Assembly (NCBI RefSeq): GCF_026210795.1
Contig: NC_089458.1
Coordinates: forward strand, 310,001-374,000
Direction: 5' to 3'
Source: Rhizophagus irregularis
Taxonomy: Eukaryota > Glomeromycota > Glomeromycetes > Glomerales > Glomeraceae
Length of the DNA: 64,000 nucleotides
Of this stretch, positions 37,149 through 46,716 are shown in pieces. Made by a program: the position numbers and the translations under genes. The notes under the pieces were generated by a model, which searched no databases, was not told the origin of the DNA, and was given only the letters and a program-made list of their open reading frames with translations. Each line of letters begins with the position of its first letter. The stretch's first letter is position 1.

Positions 37149-37475
37149 AAGTTCCTGAAATTAAGCAATTTAAAAAAAAAAGAAGTTCATGAGATGGACA
37201 GTTCACAAAAAAGAAATAAATATTTGAAATTTCGATTTAAAAAATGGACATTTTCACAGTCATTTTCACAAGACATTCATACTAAAATAGCGCAATTCAA
37301 GTTCTTGAAACTAGCAATTCCGAAAAAAAGAAGTGGACTGTTCACAAAAAAGAAAAAAATATAGAAATTCGATTTAAAAAATGGACATTTTCACAGTCAT
37401 TTTCACAAGACATTCATTTTATTAAAGTTCTTGAAATTAGCAATTCCGAAAAAAAAGTTCATCCGAGATGCACAA
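37149..37475 (+). repeat. Tandem repeat, about 130-150-bp unit, 2.3 copies
   Basis: Units start at 37149, 37301 and 37431 with aagttcctgaaattaagcaa-like sequence and contain 'gatttaaaaaatggacattt' and 'tcacagtcattttcacaaga' (37229-37286 and 37370-37418). The array ends about 220 bp before the secreted-protein start codon and therefore lies in its upstream region. Confidence 0.85.
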
Positions 37476-37580
37476 TTCATTATAATATAAGAATCGAAAA
37501 ATTCATTATAAAATAAGAATCGAAAATTTACAGGATCGACACCAAGAAATCATATGAAAAATTTATAGGATCGATAGAAG

Positions 37581-37588
37581 TATAAAAA
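37581..37588 (+). promoter_or_regulatory. TATA-like box of the small secreted protein gene
   Basis: TATAAAAA about 115 bp upstream of the ATG at 37698, at a plausible distance for a start site 30 bp downstream. It is the only good TATA match between the tandem repeat and the gene. Confidence 0.4.
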
Positions 37589-37697
37589 AGCCAGCAGGTA
37601 AACAATCTTAAGACCAAGCAAAACAAAAGTGAACATAAAAACATCATAGAATACAATAATTCTTAATTATCTTTATTCTGATCAATAACACTTTATT

Positions 37698-38194
37698 ATG
37701 TTCACCATGCAAGATTCTTCTAGCGTCTCTCGTAACCTTATATTCATCATTTTCATCATTTTTTTATTTGATCTTAGGGTTCAGTGTAAGTTCTTAATTC
37801 TTGACTATTTGTAGCAAATATTTGATTTTCTGATCTAATGAATTCGTCTATGTAACAACGTGTAGCATATAACACTACAATAATTACTAATGGAGATAAT
37901 TGTGATCCTTGCGTGGGGATATTTCACGTATATGTAACGGATTGTAATGGATCAGTGATACGAGATGCGGGAAAGAGGAGCTGCTCTTTTTTTGATCCAA
38001 CAGTTTTCTTTAATTGGGAAGAAGCCCCAGACTTATACTGTGTTCATCTATATCCACAAACACATCCTCCAAGAAATCGATATTTTGGGTATCGATCAAC
38101 CGATTCATGTATGATTCTGGCTGGAGACGAGGAAACGTGGCATTTTGAACAAAGAGATGTGGCTAATTGTATAAAAGACTCATGTAAAGGATAA
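37698..38194 (+). CDS. Small secreted cysteine-rich protein (2 exons, 138 aa)
   Basis: Exons 37698-37785 and 37866-38194; the donor GTAAGT and acceptor TGTAG keep one open frame of 417 nt. The first 30 residues form a signal peptide: a short polar start, then LIFIIFIIFLF, then a small-residue cleavage region around VQS. The mature part, about 108 residues, has eight Cys (two in NCDPC, then TDC, SC, YC, SC, NC and SC), an even number suited to four disulfides, and is rich in aromatic and acidic residues. No family is recognised and there is no transmembrane segment after the signal. It is the only apparently intact gene in the 29-44 kb repeat zone, next to a Crinkler-like remnant and a broken transposase. 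That setting and form are typical of candidate secreted effectors, but no function can be claimed. An alternative start is the second ATG three codons later. Confidence 0.75.
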
Positions 38195-38414
38195 TACATT
38201 AATTTAAGTGAAAATAAGTACAAATAAGTATTTATTTAGCGAATATTTTTTAAAATCTTGTTCGTTTTAATTAAAATGTTTTGATGATTAATTTTTAAAT
38301 TTATTTGGAGCTATAGCTTGTACACATATCTATCACGTGTTTTGCATAATCATGACATAATAAATTTTTTCCAAATCAAAATACACATTTAATTTTTCTT
38401 TTATTACAATATAC

Positions 38415-39963
38415 TTGAAGAGGGTTTTAATAGTGAACAATAATAATGAACAATATACCTATTCATCCAATGAGATAGCAAGTTCTGAAATATTTAGTGG
38501 AAAAATTTTTTCAACTTGGGAAGAATGTGATTTGTTTCTTGATAAATGGTCCAAGAAAAATGGGTTTCGTATAAATAAATATCGTGTAAACCGTACTTTC
38601 TAATGAAAGTTTATCATCACATGCTTGGATGTTTTCAGAAATATTGAAGGCAAACGAATAGAGAACCTGTAGTACTGATGCAGATCCCGCAGTTGATGCA
38701 GCTGTACAAATATTTTCACATACATATCACCTAAAATCATAAAAACTTGCGCAAGACTCTTAAAAATGACTACCAAAAGTTTCTTGAAGCATTTTACATA
38801 TAGTCTCGCAAGTGAAATATTTGAAAGTAGATTTATGGGCCCATTGCCATATAAGTTTTAAATTTACAGGAGGAATGATTGCAAGCTCTCGAGTAGAGTC
38901 TGTTAATGCTTGTCTAAAGCATCTTATATATAGTTCAAATACTGATTCATTATGTGATTTAATGATCGACTATTAGATATGCAGGATCAACGAGAGCAAT
39001 ACACTTTTTGGAAGTTGGTTATTCCTTATATTAAAAATCAAGATAAAGCAAATTTTCTTTTCCAACAAGTATATAAATGTTTGAAAACTCCTATTGCTTC
39101 AAAGACAATATGATGAAATTAACCAAGCTGCTGTTTATTATGTTGCAACTGTAATCCAAGATGATCAAAAAAAAACTTATTGAAGTAAGTATTGTAATTA
39201 AAACAAGAGTTAAGAAATGGTTTAGAGTAAAATGTAGGATTAGTTAGGTAAGTTAGGCGTGGGATTAGGTAAGGATAGGTTGAGAGCGTGGGATTAGGGT
39301 AAGGATAAGTTAAGGGTATGGGATTAGAGTAAAGATAGGTTGTAAAGATAGGTTAAGAACGTGTGATTAGGGTTAGGATAGATTGTGGGCATAGTATTAG
39401 GGTTAGAATAGGTTAGGGCACAGTATTAGGGTTAGGATAGGTTGATTTTGGGTATAAAAACTCATTTTTCTTTCAATTTTTTCAAATAGAATTTTTCTGG
39501 TAATGATCCTGCTGAAATTCATGATATATCCGCAGTTGAAATTGTGTAAACAACACTCAAATAAGTCATTTCCTTAGTGGGCTTATATAATTTATTACAG
39601 ATATGGGTTATAATTGTAGGCAATTCAACAACTGTAAAACATTATGTTGTACTTTTAAAAAATAACTCCCATATCTGTACATGCCTTTTTACTATTCAAC
39701 AAGGTATTGTTTGTAAACATTTTTTTCAGGTAATGCTTGCAACAAGTGATGCAAAGTTTCACATTCGTCTTATTCTTTCTCAATAGTACTTTAAGGATCT
39801 TGATGGTATTAAGGAACCTTTTATTGGCACAGATAAATTTTATAAAGAAAATGTGGAACAAGATGAGTTAACAATTCATATTAATTATTTAAGTGCATTT
39901 GATCAAGATAATTATGATTTTCTTGAAGAAAGTCTTCCTATTATATTATTCAACAAAAAATGA
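38415..39963 (+). pseudogene. Decayed Mutator-like (MULE) transposase with FAR1-type and SWIM segments
   Basis: Pieces in order: STWEECDLFLDKWSKKNGFR at about 38508-38566 (FAR1-like DNA-binding start); TDADPAVDAAV at about 38675; then a YQKFL segment; then SSRVESVNACLKHLIYSSNT at about 38895-38950, typical of the MULE core; then REQYTFWKLVIPYIK; then, after an inserted repeat, HYVVLLKNNSHICTCLFTIQ (39625 onward) with IVCKHFFQ, which carries the C-x-C ... C-x-H ligands of a SWIM zinc finger. Stops and frame changes separate the pieces, and a large central part is deleted. The rest of the C-terminus appears at 41925-42256. It is a dead relic. Confidence 0.75.
39236..39470 (+). repeat. Degenerate telomere-like tandem repeat inside the MULE relic
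   Basis: Repeated units of about 33-36 bp read approximately GTGGGATTAGGGTTAGGATA then GGTTGAGGGC, with TTAGGGTTAGG blocks at several places. About six to seven units, all on one strand. They interrupt the transposase relic between its YYVAT... and SWIM parts. The G-rich strand is the same as the transposase sense strand. Confidence 0.8.
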
Positions 39964-40226
39964 TTTATGGGGAGTTACATGAAAAATAATGAAATGTATA
40001 AAAAAGAGCATAGCAGACTTTTGATTTTATCACACGAATTTTTTTGATTTTATCACATGATATACAATTCTGATATGAAACATTGTTTAATTTTTTGAAA
40101 AATTTGGCATATTAATATATCCTTAAATTCTATCAATATATATATCCTATATTAAATTTTAATTATATCAATTTTTATTAAAATCAGATTATTATTGGCT
40201 AACTTTTATATGTAACAACTTATTAA

Positions 40227-40715
40227 CACAGGTCAAAAAGTGAAAAATCAGGCACCAATCAGTGCCTGATTAGCATTTTTGCCAAATACCGTCACCAATC
40301 AGGCAGTTTGCTAACTTTTGATCCAGTGATCAGAAAAAGATGAAATATAGCTCATTGGAATCGTCTCAACAAGACGAATCTAATGGTAGTAATATCGCAT
40401 CTCTAGGATTAATAGTTAATAAAAAATTAAATAAAATATAAATGATACATTTTCATTTTTATATTTTACTTAATTTCTCATCAAGTATTAATCCTAGAAA
40501 TGCGATTTTACTACCATTAGATTCGTCTTGTTAGACGATTCCAATGAGATATATTTCATCTTTTCTGATTACTGGATCAAAAGTTAGCAACTGCCTGATT
40601 GGTGATGGTATTTGGCGAAAATGCCAATCAGGCACCAATCAGTCACCAATCAGATACCTGATTGGTGACCGATTGGTGACTGATTGATGCCTGATTTTTT
40701 ACTTTTCGACCTGTG
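40227..40715. mobile_element. Palindromic MITE, copy 2, complete, TAA target duplication
   Basis: CACAGGTCAAAAAGTGAAAA at the left end and, in reverse complement, CACAGGTCGAAAAGTAAAAA at the right. TAA lies immediately outside both ends (40224-40226 and 40716-40718). Nearly the full 489 bp is one inverted repeat, around a loop near 40440. Several gattggtgac units near each end are subterminal repeats. A 3-bp TAA/TTA target suits PIF/Harbinger-type elements. It lies between the two halves of the MULE relic. Confidence 0.87.
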
Positions 40716-41924
40716 TAATTTAACGTGATCAATACATTTTTTTGATATAAATGTTTGGCGAATTCAAAATTCTACATAATAATTATAACAATTATAACTC
40801 AAACTTTCTAAATTAATAAATAGCAACTTGATATACTTGTATTCAAAATTTTACTGAATGTGGATGTAAAATGAAGGACTTTAATATATATCATCTGTGT
40901 AGAATTAAAATCAAACATAATTCTTATAAAAAAAAATGCAAATAATTTAACTTACATATAAACTAGGCAGACGTTTTTATATTCACTTTAAAGAATAGAC
41001 CAAGACTTATCCAACAAATTAAAAATTACTTTGGTTGAATCATTGGTTGATGAATAAATGCGTTCAATACATTTATTTCTAATTATGATGAATTTGATTG
41101 TTAACATTTCTATATGTAGTGAATCAATTGGAAAGATCTTTGATTCCAAAATTAGAGTGTGATTTAATCTTTTAAAATGTAAAATTATTTGTTTAGCCAA
41201 TATACACACTGAGAAAATAATACTATATCACTAATATTACATCATAAAATTTCTTACTAATAAGTTATTTTAAGATTTTGTATTTTATTTAAAGGAATAA
41301 ACAAGAGTCATTCACTATTCAAAGAAAATAAAATAATAGATAAACCAGTTTCTAACAGAGAAAAATTATGTAAATAATTTTTTATAAAACCCAAAAAATT
41401 TGTTTTTTAAGAAGTTGTTAAATATACAAAGAAAAGAGTTTCTTCAAAAGGGTTCTTTCGTCATAAATTTCAATAAACAATAGTAGATTAAAAGGCTTAA
41501 GTAAAAACAAACCTTTAAATATGTCTGTTTCCATTGTTGTAAATAGATCTCATATTTCTTTGTTTCTTCAGCTTAAAAGAAAATATACTATGCTTATTTT
41601 CGTTTTATAAGAAGTTTTCAAGTATTTATAACTTCTGGATTTTGTCTCTAATAGCCAGATTTCTTTGTAATATGTTTAAACATGATCTGAAGAATTAATT
41701 TATTTTATCATCCTTTGCTATTAAATTTTTTGTGGCATAATTAAAATAAATTAGTACAATTATCATATACCAATACATTTGATATCCAGCCAATAAAATA
41801 CATATTTATATAACAAACGATTATGTCAGTATTATTTCATTTAAAATTACTTGAAAACTTGATGATTTACTTAAATTTTATTGTTAATAAAGTAAAAATC
41901 ACATTTGCCAATCATCATGTGATT
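40716..41924. other. AT-rich DNA separating the MULE halves
   Basis: No intact frame or recognised repeat. It may include further decayed parts of the MULE or of an element inserted into it. Confidence 0.4.
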
Positions 41925-42256
41925 ATTCGAAAATCAGAAAGCCTGGTATGCTATAAAAAAGCTCTTCAAAAGGTTCTTCAAAGCAAGACAAAATCTCAAC
42001 AAATAAAAGGATTGTTACAAATTTTAATGAAAACATTAATAAACAAGTGAATCTGAACAGTCTGATGATAATAAAAGTGATAAAGAAAACCATGTTGTTG
42101 CACTTCAAAATCCTATAAAAAGGCATGAAAAAGGTCATTCGTTAGGTACCAAATGATTCAAATCATCTCATGAAAACAAAAATAAAGAAAAATAACAAAA
42201 ACATTATAAGAAATATGGTAATGTTGGTTATTACCAAAAAAATTGTAAAGCTTAAA
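41925..42256 (+). pseudogene. C-terminal tail of a MULE transposase with a zinc-knuckle remnant
   Basis: Reads YKKALQKVLQSKTKSQQ, then (frame broken) DDNKSDKENHVVALQNPIK, KGHSLGTK, and finally YKKYGNVGYYQKNCK, which is a CCHC zinc knuckle with the first two Cys changed to Tyr. This order, after a SWIM finger, is how many fungal MULE transposases end (recalled). It most likely belongs to the relic at 38415-39963. Confidence 0.6.
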
Positions 42257-44884
42257 TAGCATTTAATAAATTTGTTATAATGTCAATATTTTTAAGTAAA
42301 AATTTTTTGTCAGGGTCATGTGTAAGTCATGTAATATTATATCAGCACTATGGCGTTAAATTACAAAATTCTAAGAATTTTATTATTAATAATAAATATA
42401 TATACTTTTTCTTTTAATAGTATTATACATTTCATTTACTTTTTTTACTTTTTTAAAAAATTAATAAAGTTTATTTATATTGAGTTTTATTTTTAAATAA
42501 AAATTTAATTCTATTATATAAAGTAAAAGTTTAATTCATTATAATATAACTTAATTATACATTTGGAATAAATTTTTTTTATAGTTATAACAGATATAAC
42601 TATATATAAAACATATAAATAAATTATGTAAAATAATTAATTTTATTAAAATTTAGTAGTTTTGATGGATTATTTATTCTTATAATATGATTTATTTTTA
42701 TATAAAAATAGTATATAAGGATAAATTAATTTCTTCTAAAATATTGATAATATTGTTTTATATAATTTACATAAATTTATTGCTATTTTTTTGAACTTGA
42801 TACTTAATTTGAACAATAATTTTTGCAACTTTAATATTATTAGTTTAAATTTTTTAATATAAAGTAATGCAAATCATTAAATAAAACTGTTGTTATTTTA
42901 TCTTTGCAATTTTTTAATTTCTTTTTTATAATACTAGTAAAATAGATTATTTCTATTTTGTTTTTTTACTATTAAGTAGTTATGAATATTAATTTTTTTT
43001 TTTTTTAAAAGAGTATAATTTTACAAATTTTTATAAGTTTTATTTATTTTAATATTAAAATTATAATTTTTTTTAAAAAAATTACTTTTAAATTAAATAA
43101 AATAATAAAAATTCAAATTATTGCATTATAAAGGCATATTTTTTTTTAATATACTGATTAAAGGTTTTAATAAAATATTTATTAGTATTACAGACCTTAG
43201 CATAAGTAATGGTATTCAGTTTTTTAATGTAAATTTTATAATAAAGCTATGAATTTTTTTTATTTTTGGAAAGAGAAGTTAAAAATGCATATATTTTATT
43301 ATTTAATTAATATTTGATTTGACTTTCATTTGCATTAATATATGCTTTAACTTGACTTTATATACTATTAATTTATTATTGCAAATAACTTTGCTATTAA
43401 TAACTATGCTATTTTCAAGATTATTTCATTTCTTTCTAAATAAATTAAAAAATAACCCAAAATTTTTTTTTCTTTTTTTTGTGTTATCATTTTTTTAATA
43501 TATTGCTTCAAAAAAAAATCTAAATTTCTTATCAGAACTTGAAATCTAGACTTTGAATAGCTAAGAAAAATTCATTATTAGTAAACTATTGGAAAATAAA
43601 TACTCATACTATATCAAGCATTATGGAAGTTTATATATTTATTATAATATAAAATTCATTAATAATCTAGAAAATTATTTGGTTAATTAAGAATGCAAAG
43701 TTTTCCATAAAAATTAAAATATATAAAATGATCATCACTTTAATTTTGGCAGTATTTTTTTTAAGAAATAGCTCATGACATTTAAAATAACAAATATTTA
43801 AAATTTTACTATGTTTTTAAAGAGAAAGGTGCATTGTTTATAAAAATGCAAAAAATTTCCAGTTCAATTAAAAATTACCTAAAATTTATTTCAAGAAAAA
43901 GTTAGCAGCTTTATAAATAAATTTAATTGTAATAAAAGCCATTTTGAGCAATAAAACAAAAATAATGTTAGTATTTGAAATTACTTTTTTTTGTTACTTT
44001 TTAAATGATCATTTTACTGTTTAATTTGGTATAATAAGTAATGATCTAATTGGGATAGTAATAGCGTTATGATCAAATTAAGAAGCAGTATTCTTACTGC
44101 CATTATTTTCACTAGGAACTGTATAATATTATATTATAATTGCTAAAAGGATAGTTTTAGGATAATGAATGCCAAGATAATGAATGTTAGAAATAATATG
44201 GTTATAGGATTTTGAAATTTTGGGATCTAGTAATCCAATTTCGATGATCTTTTTTTTGTCTCGTTGCCCTGATCAAAATAAAAAAAAAAGATCGTCAAAA
44301 TCAGACCGCTAGATCAAAAGTTATTCGCAAAATTCGTTTTTATTATTCGGGAGCAATCAAGATCACATCATGTTACGAATTGATTTGTGCGGAACACTAT
44401 ATATAATTTAGCAAATTATATAAGAAGTTAGGATTGGTAAAAATAACATTATACTCTAAACTTAAACCCAGCTAAAAGAAAGGAATCATTCTGATCTTTT
44501 TCAAAATGATTGTCAGTCTATGAAAGTTAAATGCTTCCAGTATACTAAAGGATTTTATATTAAATTGATTACTATTCTTGTTTTTCTTAAATTTGAAAAA
44601 TAAGTTTTTACTGATATAAAACTATATTATAAAATAATAATGCTACACTAAAAAAAAGAATATAAAATAAAAATAACTAGGTTTAGGAGTAGGAGCATTG
44701 ACCGGAATATTTGCTGACCTTTATTTAAGAAGTGTGAATTGTTAATTAGAAAAAGCATTAGAAACTAATTAATTTCAAGTTGCTTTGTTTTAGGTTTTTT
44801 AAAGGTGGTAGTATTTAGAGGAGAATGCTTAGCTCTCTTTTAATGATCTTGTATTTAAACAAACCTCGAAAGTTGTTAGACTTT
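42257..44884. other. AT-rich DNA without recognised genes
   Basis: Long A/T runs and no useful frames. A 'gggatctagtaatccaattt' motif near 44221 is mirrored shortly downstream (aaaaagatcgtcaaaatcag, gaccgctagatcaaa), so 44218-44320 is a small imperfect foldback related in sequence to blocks in the hAT-like MITEs. Confidence 0.5.
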
Positions 44885-45793
44885 TTACATTATTTTACAC
44901 CTTTTGATAGGTTGAATTAAAAGGTTTTCTAATACTTTATCTATTCCTTCACCGGCCAAAGTAAAACCTTCACCTACCCAAGCTCCTACTTTTTCAAAGA
45001 AACCAGGATTTTTCTCTTGAACCGGTTGAGCCACCTTTGAGGCGATTTCTTTTTCCAAAGATTCGATTTTTTTCTGATGCTTTCTCAATTCTTCCTCGCT
45101 TAATTGTCCTTTATTTCTTAACTCTTCCATTTCTTTTATCATTTTTTCTTTTTCAGTCATGTAGCCTCTGATCCTCTCGTTCATTTCATCCAAATTTTTT
45201 GGCTTATATACATCTTGGCAAGTTCTCAAAAGAGTTCTTAGAATTATTCTTGAATCCTCTCGAGCTTTTTGCTCCGGATCTTCGTCTTCTGACAAATTAT
45301 TCACGTGGATGAATTTATTACATAGTTTCACGACCTCAGTTCTTTTATCATTTTCCATTCGTTTTTTATCTTCTTCACACTTTTCAGGCTTGCGGAAACC
45401 AGGAAATTTAGTTCGCACTATTGTAGTGTAATTGACAATATTTTCATCAAAAAGAACTGTCCTTAGTAAATCAAAAGCAATTAATTCTTCCTCTGTAAAT
45501 CTACCGCTGGTAACAAATAGCACCTGACTTAATCCCTTTCTAAGAACATGACTCGCATCAGCTAATTTGTTCAAAACTTGTTGCATAGTTAATTCCGTGT
45601 CCCCAAGACCAACCGTATCAACAATTTTATAATTAATTCCATCTATATCGACTATTTCGATTTGAACATCCTTTGTCTCACTGTTTACAAATTCACTTTC
45701 TTTAAACTTACTAGTACCACTTATTACATTGGCTAAGGCCGACTTGCCATTACCCGTACGACCTATTAATAATATATTTCTTGTTTCTATCAT
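44885..45793 (-). CDS. AIG1/GIMAP-like GTPase with a C-terminal Cys motif (302 aa, single exon)
   Basis: One intact frame from ATG 45793 to TAA 44885. The N-terminal half is a P-loop GTPase: LLIGRTGNGKS at residues 8-18 (G1), a Thr-containing switch region near 40 and DTVGLGD at 58-64 (G3). A basic NYTTIVRTKF stretch near 121-130 is where the G4 base-recognition motif would be. The family (AIG1/IAN/GIMAP) is known for immune or stress-linked membrane GTPases in plants and animals and is expanded in some fungi. Residues 210-255 are a Glu/Lys-rich coiled coil. The end is mildly amphipathic and finishes Arg-Cys-Lys-Ile-Met, a possible CaaX-type lipidation signal. No intron. Lone neighbours are repeats, so the context gives no function. 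Confidence 0.85.
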   Translation of the reverse strand: MIETRNILLIGRTGNGKSALANVISGTSKFKESEFVNSETKDVQIEIVDIDGINYKIVDTVGLGDTELTMQQVLNKLADASHVLRKGLSQVLFVTSGRFTEEELIAFDLLRTVLFDENIVNYTTIVRTKFPGFRKPEKCEEDKKRMENDKRTEVVKLCNKFIHVNNLSEDEDPEQKAREDSRIILRTLLRTCQDVYKPKNLDEMNERIRGYMTEKEKMIKEMEELRNKGQLSEEELRKHQKKIESLEKEIASKVAQPVQEKNPGFFEKVGAWVGEGFTLAGEGIDKVLENLLIQPIKRCKIM

Positions 45794-46097
45794 ATTTTTG
45801 TTGCTTTCTTTTTATTATATTTACAATCACTTAGACTTTTAAGCATTTAATAGCAAACTAGGTAGGCAAAAATCGTGCGGTATAAAAAATGGACCATAAC
45901 TTCATAGTTTTTAAGCTATGCAAGTTCGGGACGCGAAAATTTAAAATATATTCGTACAACTTTAAAATTATATATGGGCCCGATCTACAGAACCGACCAA
46001 AAATTTAAGGATTTATAAAATTTATTAAAAAAATAATCTGAGTTACCTCACAGAAATTGTGCCAGCTTTAATATGGAGACATAACTACATATAATTA

Positions 46098-46650
46098 TGG
46101 AAAACATCGAACTACAGAGATGAATTTGGAAGAATGTTAAAGAAAAAAATTAAGCCCGTTATAGGTGGTATTTGGCATGGAATCGAAAAGGCTCTAGATA
46201 TTTGTAGTCGTGAAATTAGTTTTTTTTATATAAATACCCAAACAATGAATAATTCGTATGTTTTCTAAAAATTCAGTAAAGAGAAGCAATTCGACAAATT
46301 AATAATTATAAGTTGTGCTTTGCGTTGATAAATATCACAATTATTAACCAATGATAGCAGATGATTTGTAAAGATTTGCACAATAACGATATTATCGTGT
46401 GATTCATTGTATGGTTAATTATTTTTGATTTTTAAAAATAACCAAGTTATCGGCAATTAATATTTAATATACGGAACACGATAATTTAAAAGTATGTCAC
46501 CAAAACTTTGAATCGTATTTTTTTTTTCGTTATTTATTATACAAATATTTGTTATACACATTGTGAAAAACTTTTATGCAAATTATTCATCAAATTATTT
46601 TTTTAATAAACTTGACATTATATTATAATAAACTTATTATTGTGATTGTT
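46098..46650 (+). pseudogene. 3' remnant of the medium-chain oxidoreductase (third copy)
   Basis: 46098-46195 matches exon 6 of the 24.9/27.2-kb genes (acagagatgaattt, then attaagcccgttataggtgg and tatttggcatgg). An intron-like stretch follows, then the last exon at about 46276-46310 (agtaaagagaagcaattcg). The sequence after the stop also matches (tcaccaaaactttgaat, 46498; ttattcatcaaattattttt, 46584). The 5' two thirds are absent, and a ggatccaccatgggtag-like block within exon 6 is deleted. Keeping the intron shows that this arose by DNA copying, not retroposition. It ends close to the gamma-tubulin stop codon, so it may lie in that gene's 3' UTR. Confidence 0.75.
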
Positions 46651-46716
46651 CCTTAGAAATTCCCTATAATTAACATAACATTAGTCATAACGATAAACAC
46701 AAAGTTAAAGCTATTA

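Noticed and set aside
39236-39470. A chromosome end at the telomere-like repeats
   Set aside because: Units are degenerate, short in total, and have sequence on both sides, so they are interstitial.
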